Shown one piece after another: positions 1 to 7,799 of a stretch of 64,000 nucleotides of DNA. A program made the position numbers and the translations under genes. The notes under the pieces were generated by a model that saw only the letters and a list, made by a program, of their open reading frames with translations, was not told the DNA's origin and searched no databases. This stretch comes from Sinorhizobium chiapasense. Lineage in GTDB: Bacteria > Pseudomonadota > Alphaproteobacteria > Rhizobiales > Rhizobiaceae. Location: positions 4,151,001 to 4,215,000 of the forward strand of contig NZ_CP133148.1 of NCBI RefSeq assembly GCF_036488675.1, written 5' to 3'. How positions within the stretch are numbered: the first letter of the stretch is position 1; each line of letters begins with the position of its first letter.

Positions 1-2
1 GC

Positions 3-365
3 ATCAAGAAAGTCGAAGCGGAAGCAGCGCGCGATTTGAAGCAACGCATTTTTTACAGATTAGAGCCTTGGGAGGTCGAATGCATCCGAAGCAAATTTGG
101 ACATGACGCCGTCGCAGCAAATCCCGTCGGCGCAATGGTAACATCAAATATTTCCGAAGAAGTACGGAATAGCACTTTGATCAAGTGCCTTCAGGAAGTG
201 GAAGATCGCCGCGCAGAAGAAAAGCGCCGTTGGTGGCACGAACAAATCGAGTTTTGGGGTATCATAGCCGGATTGTTTGTTATTGCTCCTATTGTTGGAC
301 TGATAGTTGCCGCGATGTTCCTTGGCTATCTCGTTCGCCTCTTCCGCTTTACTGCCAAAATCTGA
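3..365 (+). CDS. Partial membrane protein of unknown function, 5' end outside window
   Basis: The reading frame is open to the left edge, so the gene starts upstream. An internal TTG at 36 is the first start-like codon but is probably not the real start. The visible 120 residues have a charged, helix-forming stretch followed by a hydrophobic C-terminal region with one or two membrane segments (around WGIIAGLFVIAPIVGLIVAA and the next residues), ending in a short basic tail. I do not recognise the family. It stands first in a set of four short rightward genes in the left part of the integrated element and may be membrane-anchored with its soluble part in the cytoplasm. Confidence 0.5.
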   Translation: MKKVEAEAARDLKQRIFYRLEPWEVECIRSKFGHDAVAANPVGAMVTSNISEEVRNSTLIKCLQEVEDRRAEEKRRWWHEQIEFWGIIAGLFVIAPIVGLIVAAMFLGYLVRLFRFTAKI

Positions 366-390
366 AATCTCGACAACGCAGGCATAACCC

Positions 391-663
391 ATGAAAACGT
401 TGATCCTTTTCACATTGATCGCGGCTGGACTTTCCGGCTGCATGACAGCCACCGAACGCGCCGCCCGCGATGACGCTGAATGTCAGAGCTACGGCGCACG
501 GCCCGGCAGCGACGCCTATGTCAATTGCCGCGTTGCGCAAGGCAGCATACGGGCACAGCAGGCGCAAGCCAGCGCACAACGCCGCATGGCTTCACAGCAA
601 GCCTACTGGAACACCGTCAACAGCATGAACATGGCCCGGATGCGGGTCTATTCCGCCTATTAA
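391..663 (+). CDS. Small lipoprotein of unknown function
   Basis: 90 residues. The N-terminus is a lipoprotein signal peptide with a lipobox (LSGC), so Cys17 would be lipidated. The mature part carries two further cysteines within a short motif (DDAECQSYGARPGSDAYVNC) that I have seen in small rhizobial lipoproteins, then a Gln/Ala-rich helical tail. The start is supported by the signal peptide. It lies 25 bases after the preceding gene and 18 bases before the next, which suggests one transcript. Function unknown; an envelope location is inferred from the lipobox. Confidence 0.65.
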   Translation: MKTLILFTLIAAGLSGCMTATERAARDDAECQSYGARPGSDAYVNCRVAQGSIRAQQAQASAQRRMASQQAYWNTVNSMNMARMRVYSAY

Positions 664-681
664 CAACAGGAGTGATGAAGC

Positions 682-981
682 ATGAAAGCAATGGAAGACA
701 ATCGCCTGCCCCGCGCTATTGCGCTTTTGGAATATGTCGGCACGCATAGCACAACAATCACTTACGGCGAATTCGCCGACATCATAGGCGGCATGATCGC
801 GCAAGGCGTCGGGCATTTTCTAACGAAGGAAGTTGCACCCTATTGCCGCGCCAATGGCCTGCCGCCGCTTTGGGTTCTGATCGTCAACGCCAGAACCGGG
901 CAGAATGGTTACAAGGCCGAAGCGACGCCCGCCGACATTGCTGCCTGCTACGCCTATTTTCGCCCGCGCAAGGCGTCCTAA
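682..981 (+). CDS. Hypothetical protein, 99 aa
   Basis: A compact soluble protein with no signal peptide or membrane segment. A GGAG-like site lies upstream of the ATG. The middle reads TYGEFADIIGG and later LPPLWVLIVNARTGQNG, faintly recalling the winged-helix fold of alkyltransferase-like proteins (YGE, then PP and a small-residue turn). The alkyltransferase PCHR active-site motif is absent, so a methyltransferase call is not supported. It lies in the same rightward gene row as the lipoprotein. Function not recognised. Confidence 0.5.
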   Translation: MKAMEDNRLPRAIALLEYVGTHSTTITYGEFADIIGGMIAQGVGHFLTKEVAPYCRANGLPPLWVLIVNARTGQNGYKAEATPADIAACYAYFRPRKAS

Positions 982-1079
982 CGGTTCCGTTTCCGTTGGT
1001 GCTGCGCAAAACGGAAAAGGCGGGGTTTCGTCGGCGAACGAGACCCCGCCGCAAATCGCCAAATCAGGAGTTAACGCCT

Positions 1080-1358
1080 ATGGATGCTACCACCTCATCC
1101 AAACAGCCGCGCAATGGCGGCGCACTATTCTTTGCTCATGCTGCCTACATTCTGGCGGTCTTGGTATTCGCCCTTGGCGTTTGCCGCCTTGTCGTCGGCT
1201 TTGCCATCATCAACGGCAATCTTGGCGCGGATGCATTGGCGCGATACGCGCCGGGTTCGGCAACAACCGGCCAGCTTATCGACAAGAGCATTTACGGGAT
1301 TGCTTTCGCAATCGCCCTGGGAACACTTGCAGAAATCGCAAAGTGCGTGCGCCGTTGA
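1080..1358 (+). CDS. Small two-helix membrane protein, unknown function
   Basis: 92 residues from the ATG at 1080, chosen because an AGGAG site sits about 9 bases ahead of it. The longer frame from 843 has out-of-frame-like composition. Two hydrophobic segments (about residues 20-45 and 68-85) are separated by a short polar loop. No known family is recognised. It is the last of the rightward short genes; the next gene runs in the opposite direction, so the two strands converge downstream. Confidence 0.5.
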   Translation: MDATTSSKQPRNGGALFFAHAAYILAVLVFALGVCRLVVGFAIINGNLGADALARYAPGSATTGQLIDKSIYGIAFAIALGTLAEIAKCVRR

Positions 1359-1654
1359 TCGCCGAGATAGAAGATAATTTCGGGCAATGGTCCGACATCG
1401 ACGTTGCCGCCCCCTCGCCGAAGGGAACGCTCGTGCCCGGCTGACAACTCCGGTTGCTGCCGCTTGCTGCCCTCCCTGGCCTTGACCGTTCTTCCCTCGC
1501 TTTTCCATTCGGTCGCGTGCGACGGAAAAAATCGTAAATGCTTAAGGCGACACCCCTCAAAACCATCAAAACATATCCCATGAAGTGTGCGCTCATTGTG
1601 CTCTACCGGTGATAAGGGTTTTGAAGGTTTTGAAAGGCCTTGCTTTACGTGTTT
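1359..1654. other. Convergent intergenic gap
   Basis: About 300 bases between convergent genes. A 29-codon frame (1355-1444, TTG overlapping the previous stop) is open but has no support as a gene. Short repeated TTTTGAAGG and AAAACCATC tracts occur around 1555-1640, followed by T-rich sequence near 1650. No clean intrinsic terminator was found. Confidence 0.4.
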
Positions 1655-3409
1655 TTAATTTTTTTCGAGTTTCGGGTTCCAGACGAATTTGTTGCTTGGC
1701 CGACCGCCGGAACTACTCTCCGGCGTAACGATCCGGCGGCAGTAGCAGGCCTCGATCAGATGCTCGGTCGCTTCCTCGACCACCTCGCGGTCGGTCAATC
1801 CGGCCCATTGCTTTTGGTGAATGTCGCGGAGCGAAAACGTCTCCGGCAATTGCCGCCGTCGCTCGATGATCAGCCGCGCTCCGTCCTCGACCAGTGAGCG
1901 CCCGGAGGCATAGAGGCGGTCAGCGTGGTTCCTGAGATAGCCGGCCCAGTCGAGAGCCCGTTCGAGTGCCGGGATGCCGACCTCGAACAGCTTGTCCGGC
2001 ATGGTCTCGGCAAGCTCGAAGATCAGCGCCAGACTGGCGACGGTCTGCGGCATCTTGAGCAGGTGGCTTTCCATCACCGGAGACAGTTCGCCGCCGTCGA
2101 TGTCCTGATGGTGGATCATCTCCATCCAAGCCTGATACAAGTCCTGAGCATCGAGCGAGAAGCGCAGTACCAATGGCACGGTCTGGGCGGCGGAAAGCGC
2201 ATGGATACGCTCGAAGACTTGGGCATAGGTCTTGCGATTGTCGGCGTTCGGATGCCGATCCACCCACTTCCAAACTGAGCGACGATCGGGCCAGACCGCG
2301 AGCTGTAGTCGCTGGATCATGCCGTCATCCCTAGCCCCGGTGACGGCGGCGTGGACAAGCGCCGCAATCCGACTCGGCTGAATGCCGCCGATGATCGAAA
2401 GCGTTGCGTGCTCGATCGGGATGGTGCCCCGGCCGATGCGGTCGTAGACGAAGGACGTATCGCCGGTCCAAGCTTCGAGATAGAAGCTCCGGTCCTCTTG
2501 GTAGCGCTCGTTCTCCATGCGGGCGATCCAGCCATGCAGTTCATCGCGGACCAAGATGAGCCCACGCGGGTTCTCGTTGAGCAGTTCGCCGAGCTTCTCG
2601 ACCGTGGCGTCGTTGACGATCAGACGCGGGCAGGGAGAGCCGCTGTCGTCATCGTCTTCCACTTCGGAGAGGATGTCCCGTGCTGCCGCCTTGTCGCCCT
2701 TGCCATAGGCTTTGCTGGCCCGCTTTCCGGCATCCTTGCGCTTGAGCTTGGTGAGTTCCGCGTCGATATCGGCGGCGTGCCGCGCCTCGGTCCATTCCTC
2801 CCGGAGCTGTTTTTCGATGGCATAGAGCGGAGCGAGAGCCGCCTTGATGGCCGGTGTCTTCATCGATCCCGGTCGGCCGATCAGAGCCCCCCAAAGGTTC
2901 GGCACGACCTCCCAATCGTCGTGCTGTTTCGGAGCGATCCGGATGCGATTGCCAGCGAGCCCCGACAGCCCCACGAGCGCCGCCACCGCGACGAAATCGA
3001 CCGGGCATTGCTGACGTTCGGCGATATCGAAGACATAGGCGGCAAGCGCCTCCGGCAGCATCCCCGCGTCGAACCTCTTGACCGGCGGCAGCGGCGTCAG
3101 GATCGATTGCGGATCGGGCCAAGGTTCCTGATCATCCGGTTCCGCCTGGCCATTTGGCTTCGATCGGCCCTGGTAATCGAAGCGCTGTTCGCCCGTATGA
3201 GGATGATCTTCGCTGTTGCGATCGGGTTCTGGCGGAGGTTCATCGCTTTGATCGGCGTTGTGATCCGTGTCCGGCCGTGGCCCGTAGCGGGTGTTGCTGT
3301 CGTAATCCCGCTTCGGCTTCGGCTTCGGTTGATAATCGTCCCGCCATTCGCCCGTTACCGGGTCTCTTGTCGTGCGGTCGGGTTCGGGCGGGGGTTCACG
3401 CTTCGCCAT
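1655..3409 (-). CDS. DUF3987 (YfjI-like) P-loop protein of the element's replication-type module
   Basis: 584 residues from the ATG at 3409, which has a GAGGAGGGACAGGA region upstream; the longer frame to 3526 would overlap the previous gene by 130 bases. The N-terminal 110 residues are polar, proline- and charge-rich. The rest matches what I recall of DUF3987: a P-loop-like GRPGSMKT, a charged insertion, LILVRDELHGW (Walker-B-like) and LSIIGGIQPSRIA. DUF3987 proteins are found with primase-like Toprim genes in phages and islands and are thought to be helicase-like replication factors; that role is inferred here. The 14-base overlap with the Toprim gene suggests translational coupling. Confidence 0.8.
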   Translation of the reverse strand: MAKREPPPEPDRTTRDPVTGEWRDDYQPKPKPKRDYDSNTRYGPRPDTDHNADQSDEPPPEPDRNSEDHPHTGEQRFDYQGRSKPNGQAEPDDQEPWPDPQSILTPLPPVKRFDAGMLPEALAAYVFDIAERQQCPVDFVAVAALVGLSGLAGNRIRIAPKQHDDWEVVPNLWGALIGRPGSMKTPAIKAALAPLYAIEKQLREEWTEARHAADIDAELTKLKRKDAGKRASKAYGKGDKAAARDILSEVEDDDDSGSPCPRLIVNDATVEKLGELLNENPRGLILVRDELHGWIARMENERYQEDRSFYLEAWTGDTSFVYDRIGRGTIPIEHATLSIIGGIQPSRIAALVHAAVTGARDDGMIQRLQLAVWPDRRSVWKWVDRHPNADNRKTYAQVFERIHALSAAQTVPLVLRFSLDAQDLYQAWMEMIHHQDIDGGELSPVMESHLLKMPQTVASLALIFELAETMPDKLFEVGIPALERALDWAGYLRNHADRLYASGRSLVEDGARLIIERRRQLPETFSLRDIHQKQWAGLTDREVVEEATEHLIEACYCRRIVTPESSSGGRPSNKFVWNPKLEKN

Positions 3410-4331
3410 AGTCCTGTCCCTCCTCGGGTCGCATGAAAATCCGGATGGTCTTGCCAGCCTCGCGCCAGCGCCCGGCGCAGCGCCTGGCGGCGTCACGGCC
3501 GGTTCCGGATCGGTCATGATCGGCATAGATCGTCAGTTCGCGGACGCGCTCGATCACCGGGAAGGCCTCAAGCGCCACGGCGCTCCCGAGTGCCCATATC
3601 GGCATGCCGCGCTCAAGGAGCTTCAAGCCGGTCTCGACCCCTTCGCAGATCGACAGGCGGGAAAGGACGCGCTCGTGCGGGGTGAGCTTCACCGCCTTAC
3701 CGCCGACAGCTCCCCACATCGCCTTGTTGCCGTCGCCGCGTCCCCAAATGCGGCTAACCGCCTGAACCGGCGGATCGAGGAAGGGATCGGCGGGAATGAT
3801 CGGCTCGAAGGCTGCAAGAAGCGCCGGAGCGGGAGCGCGCTTCAAAGGGTCGTCCTTGGGGAATGAGCAGCGCGGATGGAAGCGCAGCGTCCGGCGGCGC
3901 AGGTAGTCCTCGGCCGGGAGCTGAATGCCGCGCCCGTTGAGATAGGCTTCGGCCCAAGTCCCTTTGCTGTCCTCGCTCTCGCGCCAGAGCCTCGCGACGA
4001 ACGCCTGCATCGGTCGCCGCTCTTCGTCGTAGCGCCGCCTTCTCTCCGCATCGCGCCGTTCCATGGTGGCGCGCTCTTCCTCGGAGACGGGTTCGACCTC
4101 GCCATCGCGCTCGACGCTGCCGGTGATGTCGCAGCGGGCGCACTTGAACGAAATGCCTCGATGCAGGTCGCCTTGCCTATCCTGCCATTCGTACCGCCAC
4201 AGGCGCAGCACGTGGCGTTTCCTGTTCCTGAGCGTATGCCGGTCCGGCCCGCATTGCGGGCAGGCGACATCGGCCCTGACATGATAGCCGATCAGCGATT
4301 CGAGCGTTGCGAAGTCGAGCGGGACGGTCAT
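3396..4331 (-). CDS. Zinc-ribbon and Toprim domain primase-like protein
   Basis: 311 residues. The N-terminus has two CxxC pairs (CPQC about residue 20 and CARC about residue 53) forming a zinc ribbon like that of primases. A charged middle region follows, then a Toprim domain with the expected acidic residues in CEGVETG and YADHDRSG. The ATG at 4331 overlaps the upstream stop (ATGA), so translation is probably coupled; longer frames upstream are out-of-frame shadow. Toprim primase-helicase proteins start replication of phages, satellites and plasmids. Paired with the DUF3987 protein, this is likely the element's own replication module, although polymerising activity cannot be judged from sequence. 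Confidence 0.8.
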   Translation of the reverse strand: MTVPLDFATLESLIGYHVRADVACPQCGPDRHTLRNRKRHVLRLWRYEWQDRQGDLHRGISFKCARCDITGSVERDGEVEPVSEEERATMERRDAERRRRYDEERRPMQAFVARLWRESEDSKGTWAEAYLNGRGIQLPAEDYLRRRTLRFHPRCSFPKDDPLKRAPAPALLAAFEPIIPADPFLDPPVQAVSRIWGRGDGNKAMWGAVGGKAVKLTPHERVLSRLSICEGVETGLKLLERGMPIWALGSAVALEAFPVIERVRELTIYADHDRSGTGRDAARRCAGRWREAGKTIRIFMRPEEGQDYGEA

Positions 4332-4648
4332 TGCAGCGTCCCCGGCTCGGTCGTGGTGAACGCAAGCCCGTCGTCGATCTCGTCCCATTCGATGACGGTG
4401 ACCCGGATTCTGAGCATCGTCGCCACGTCCAGCATGAAATCGTCGCGCGCCCGCCGGTAGGCGGCGAGCATCCGTCTCGTGGCTTTCGGTTTGCGGATAT
4501 GGTCGAACGGCAGGTCCGGGTGCCATTCGGCATGGAAGGCGTTGCCGTCGAACGAAAAGGTTGCCTTGAAGCCGAACGGCAGGGAAAAGGCCCGGCGGTA
4601 CTTCGGCCTGCGGCCCGTGGGGAGGCTGCCGCGTTTGTAATGTTCCAC
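4328..4648 (-). CDS. Hypothetical protein, 106 aa
   Basis: A small soluble protein, basic at the N-terminus and acidic towards the C-terminus (EWDEIDDG). It contains a repeated aromatic pattern (FGFKATFSFDGNAFHAEWHP) but no motif I can name. It begins 3 bases after the zinc-finger gene ends and overlaps the Toprim gene by 4 bases, so it is co-translated with the replication-type module. Function unknown. Confidence 0.6.
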   Translation of the reverse strand: MEHYKRGSLPTGRRPKYRRAFSLPFGFKATFSFDGNAFHAEWHPDLPFDHIRKPKATRRMLAAYRRARDDFMLDVATMLRIRVTVIEWDEIDDGLAFTTTEPGTLQ

Positions 4649-4651
4649 GGC

Positions 4652-5272
4652 TCACCTCCTCTCCGGGAGGCCGGTCGCATCGAGCAATCCGGCTTGAACG
4701 GCGTTGAGCCAGCGCACCGGGTCGAGGATCGTGTCGGTGCGCCATGACGGATCACCCATCGCGAAGGCGAACGCCGCTGCCCTTGCCTCCTCGAACGGCG
4801 CGGGTCCGAACGATTGCTTGCCGCACGAAGCAGTCCAAGCGTCACGGCCTGCGGGCCATCCGATGTTCGAGAGCCACGCGAGAGGCCGTTGCGTCTGGTA
4901 GCCGGGCCATTGCCCGTGCGATCCGGGCACGCGTTCCAGCCTGCCATCGGTCACCTTTTGGGTGACTTCGTTGACCTTGATCGCGACAAGCACGGAAAAG
5001 GGGTCTCGACCGTCAAAAGCCCGGTCGCTGGACTCAATGTTTTCAAGGACTTGCGATGGGGGTCGACACCCCGGATGGCACAGGACACCGGACGGGGTTC
5101 CGGGCAAGACTCTGCCTCCAATAAAATCAATGGCTTGGCGCTTGCGGCTGCTCAGCACCCTGCGGGCCTTGCTGCGGCAGCTTTCCGAGCAGAACCGCTG
5201 CCCCTTGCGGTCGAGCGTGACGCCGCAGTAGCGGCACTTGGTGAGCGGCTTGAGCTTGCGGGAAATCGACAT
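4652..5272 (-). CDS. Zinc-finger protein of unknown function
   Basis: 206 residues. The N-terminus has a treble-clef-like zinc finger, CRYCG ... FCSESCRSKAR (residues about 13-36), embedded in basic sequence, suggesting nucleic-acid binding. The rest is less typical: a Gly/Pro-rich linker, then a C-terminal part with tryptophans (PLAWLSNIGWP, WRTDTILDPVRWLN). These two halves could be separate modules joined in this element. It follows the AlpA-like gene by about 140 bases and is nearly joined to the next gene. I do not know its function; a DNA-binding accessory role is only inferred from the finger. Confidence 0.6.
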   Translation of the reverse strand: MSISRKLKPLTKCRYCGVTLDRKGQRFCSESCRSKARRVLSSRKRQAIDFIGGRVLPGTPSGVLCHPGCRPPSQVLENIESSDRAFDGRDPFSVLVAIKVNEVTQKVTDGRLERVPGSHGQWPGYQTQRPLAWLSNIGWPAGRDAWTASCGKQSFGPAPFEEARAAAFAFAMGDPSWRTDTILDPVRWLNAVQAGLLDATGLPERR

Positions 5273-5411
5273 GGCGGTGTGACCTCGTCATCTGGAGGCC
5301 GGGCCTTGCGCGAAAGATGCTCGGGAAGTACCGTCGAGCCGTTCAACTGCTTATGCTTAAGACGAATTCTCCCCTCGCCCCGTCGCGCTTTCAGAGCCCG
5401 GCGGGGTTTCG

Positions 5412-5708
5412 TTATGCATTCCTAATTGCGGTGCGAAGATCGGCAAGCTCGCGCTCGGCCTTGGCGGCGCGGCTCTCGGCATCGCTCAGCATTTGCATGG
5501 CAACGCTGCCTCCCGGAACCGGCTCCAGACCAAGGAAGCGTAGGATTTCGTCGCGCAGGATCACCCGCCCGAGAATGGTCTCGCGGGTCTTGAGCTTGCC
5601 TTCCTTGATCATGCGATAGATCGAACTGCGGTGCCTTCCAAGCACCAGAGCCGCTTGCGTCGGCGTGTAGCTGAATTGATCGATGGTCGGTTTAACGTGC
5701 TCGGGCAT
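5412..5708 (-). CDS. AlpA/excisionase-like helix-turn-helix protein
   Basis: 98 residues from the ATG at 5708, which has GGAGA upstream; the frame extended to 5756 lacks a ribosome site. Residues 14-58 form a MerR/excisionase-type HTH (TPTQAALVLGRHRSSIYRMI followed by a basic wing and ILRDEILRFLG). The C-terminal 35 residues are a charged coiled coil. Such proteins act as excisionases or as activators of integrase and replication genes in P4-like islands. The position between the integrase pair and the replication module fits that role. About 130 bases of non-coding DNA upstream probably hold its promoter and contain a CCGGCT/AGCCGG hairpin at 5764-5783. Confidence 0.75.
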   Translation of the reverse strand: MPEHVKPTIDQFSYTPTQAALVLGRHRSSIYRMIKEGKLKTRETILGRVILRDEILRFLGLEPVPGGSVAMQMLSDAESRAAKAERELADLRTAIRNA

Positions 5709-5841
5709 GGTCGTCTCCAATGGAGAAACTGGGGAACGACCAAACCAATTACACACGTTTTCTCCGGCTGTCTCATGAGCCGGTGAACGGTTTTTTCGGC
5801 ACTCTCCGGCACATGCGAATTCTAGCCTAGCTACTTCTTAC

Positions 5842-6480
5842 CTATTTGCCTTGAACGATCCGGTAGATCGTCGCCGGTCTGATCTTCTTGATCTTCGCTT
5901 CCTTGGAGACGGCCAGTACAAAGGCGACGAACGGCCCGTAAAACCCTTGATCGTCCCGCGATATCTTCATGTCCCGTACAGCAAAAGGCTCTTCCCGCCC
6001 CTCGAAATACTTGCCGAAGACATGCGCCAGCCGCTCCACGAACCATGCGCGCGCCGATTGATCGCTGTCCCGTTCGACCTCCGGGCTGTCGAGGTGATGG
6101 GAGACCATGGCCTCTACCCATTCGAGAGCAACGGCAAGCCCGGAAAGCTCCCGCGCCCACCATTTCCCGGCTGTATCGTCCTTGTCGATCAGCTTGCGGA
6201 AGGCTTGCGCATGGCGTTCGATGGCCCTGCCATGTTTGGCAATCTCTGCCCACGGCAGGCGGTCGAGGTCATCGCGGGTCCGGTAGCCGACCACCGCCAG
6301 ATCGATCTCCCGGCGAAGTTCGAGGCGGCGCTCCTTGAGCGCTTGCCGCTCCTCTACCGGCTTGACGGCGATCTCCTGTAGAGACGGCACGAGCCCGGCG
6401 GGGATCGGAAAAATCCGCTGGCGATAGGCCAGTTGGACAGCCTTGAGGATGGCGTCCAGTTTGCCGATAGCGCCGTCCAT
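5842..6480 (-). CDS. Uncharacterised protein encoded beside the integrase
   Basis: 212 residues from the ATG at 6480. Earlier in-frame starts exist at 6573 (ATG) and 6585 (a GTG overlapping the integrase stop as GTGA), but the extra N-terminal residues look like non-coding translation (arginine-rich, no pattern). The protein is helical and highly charged, with no membrane segment. Features are RREIDLAVVGYRTRDDLDRL, two tryptophans in AGKWWARELSG and a C-terminus rich in lysine. I do not recognise a family. Its place directly after the integrase suggests a role in integration or excision, or a small accessory function. Confidence 0.55.
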   Translation of the reverse strand: MDGAIGKLDAILKAVQLAYRQRIFPIPAGLVPSLQEIAVKPVEERQALKERRLELRREIDLAVVGYRTRDDLDRLPWAEIAKHGRAIERHAQAFRKLIDKDDTAGKWWARELSGLAVALEWVEAMVSHHLDSPEVERDSDQSARAWFVERLAHVFGKYFEGREEPFAVRDMKISRDDQGFYGPFVAFVLAVSKEAKIKKIRPATIYRIVQGK

Positions 6481-6581
6481 GTGCCTGCGCCGCATGCACA
6501 TTCGGGAGCGTAAGGGAAACCGGTGGTGCAGACCGGCTTGTCGGATGGCCGTCCTATCCCTCAACGTTGCCATTGTGCCGT

Positions 6582-7799
6582 TCACCCGCGCTTCGCGGCA
6601 AGCGCTATCACCTTGCCGCCCTTGTCCTCGCCGCCGATGTGATCGGCCCACAGCGTCATTAGCTCACGGCGCTTTTCGAGCGCGTCAGAGCGGCGGTAGG
6701 CTCGCTCGGTGGCGTCGCCGACCGCATGCGCCAGCGCAGCCTCGGCGACCTCACGCGGGAAGGGGGTGGCGTCTCCGCACCAATCGCGAAAGCTCGACCT
6801 GAACCCGTGGCAGGTCGTGGAAGTCTTCGCCTTCAAGCGTCGCAACAACATTTCCATGCTGGCGGCGCTGACCGGACGCTTCGCCTTTTGGCCGGGGAAA
6901 ACGTAGGGATGGTCAGCCCGCCGGACCTCCGCCATCGCTTCGAGGATTTGCACCGCCCTCGGCGACAGCGGCACGCGATGTTCCCGGCCCGCCTTCATGC
7001 GGCTTGCGGGCACCGTCCAAACCCGGTTCTTAAGATCGATCTCGTCCCATCTGGCACCGACGACCTCGCCGGAGCGGGCGGCGGTTAAAACCAAAAACTC
7101 CATCGCCCGTGCCGCCACGCCGATGCGATCCCTTAAGCTTGCCATGAAGGCTGGCACATCCGCATAGGCCAGTGCCTTATGATGGCCGCGTGTCAGCTTC
7201 TGGCGCGGCGGCAGGATGGCATCGAGGTTGCCCCGCCATTGCGCCGGGTTCTTGCCCTCGCGCCAGCCCTGCGCCTCGGCGAAGGCGAGCACCCGCTCGA
7301 TCCTGCCGCGAAGTCTTGAGGCGGTCTCGCTTTTGCTCGACCAGACGGGTTTCAGAACTGCGAGCACTTCGGCGGTGCCGATCTCGTCCACCGGCTTGTC
7401 GAGGATCGACTTGCAATAGCTCTCGCCAAGCGTCATCGACCATTGATCGCGGTGTTTGGAGTTCTTCCATGTGCTGAGCCGTTCAGCGTCAAGGAAGCGT
7501 TCGACGGCGACGCGAAAAGGGGGCGCTGCCTCCTTACGGCTCTCGGTCAATGGATTGAGACCGTGCGCCAGCCACTTGCGGCAGACCTCCGCCTTGGCGC
7601 GGGCGTCGGCAAGCGAGAGGGTGGGATAGCCTCCCAAGCCTACGGCGGTTCTCTTGTTGCCGATCTTGAACATGTAAATCCAACTGCGGCTGCCGGTCGG
7701 AGCGACCTGCAGGTAGAGCCCGCCGCCGTCCGAGTGGCGTCCGGGGCGGGTTTCGTACTTGACCCCGTTCGGGGTCAACTTGTGTAGAGGACGCGCCAT
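6582..7799 (-). CDS. int: P4-type tyrosine site-specific recombinase (integrase)
   Basis: 405 residues, the usual length for this class. The N-terminus is the DUF4102 arm-binding domain (GGLYLQVAPTGSRSW ... GLGGYPTLSLADARAKA, residues 27-70), followed by a core-binding region (95-190) and the catalytic domain. The catalytic residues are visible: Arg242 (AARSGEV), Lys269 region, His331 and Arg334 (HGFR), His358 (ALAH) and the nucleophile Tyr368 (ERAYRRSD). All are intact, so the enzyme is probably active. It integrates and, with a partner, excises the element by strand exchange at att sites. The start at 7799 is close to the chromosomal side, as usual when att lies upstream of int. Confidence 0.95.
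   Translation of the reverse strand: MARPLHKLTPNGVKYETRPGRHSDGGGLYLQVAPTGSRSWIYMFKIGNKRTAVGLGGYPTLSLADARAKAEVCRKWLAHGLNPLTESRKEAAPPFRVAVERFLDAERLSTWKNSKHRDQWSMTLGESYCKSILDKPVDEIGTAEVLAVLKPVWSSKSETASRLRGRIERVLAFAEAQGWREGKNPAQWRGNLDAILPPRQKLTRGHHKALAYADVPAFMASLRDRIGVAARAMEFLVLTAARSGEVVGARWDEIDLKNRVWTVPASRMKAGREHRVPLSPRAVQILEAMAEVRRADHPYVFPGQKAKRPVSAASMEMLLRRLKAKTSTTCHGFRSSFRDWCGDATPFPREVAEAALAHAVGDATERAYRRSDALEKRRELMTLWADHIGGEDKGGKVIALAAKRG

Noticed and set aside
1355..1444. 29-codon frame with TTG overlapping the stop of the preceding membrane protein gene
   Set aside because: Overlap TTGA is suggestive, but no ribosome site or homologue is known to me; could be chance.
2351..3436. Rightward open frame opposite the DUF3987 gene
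   Set aside because: Overlaps a gene with clear P-loop motifs and coupled starts; the opposite translation has no pattern.
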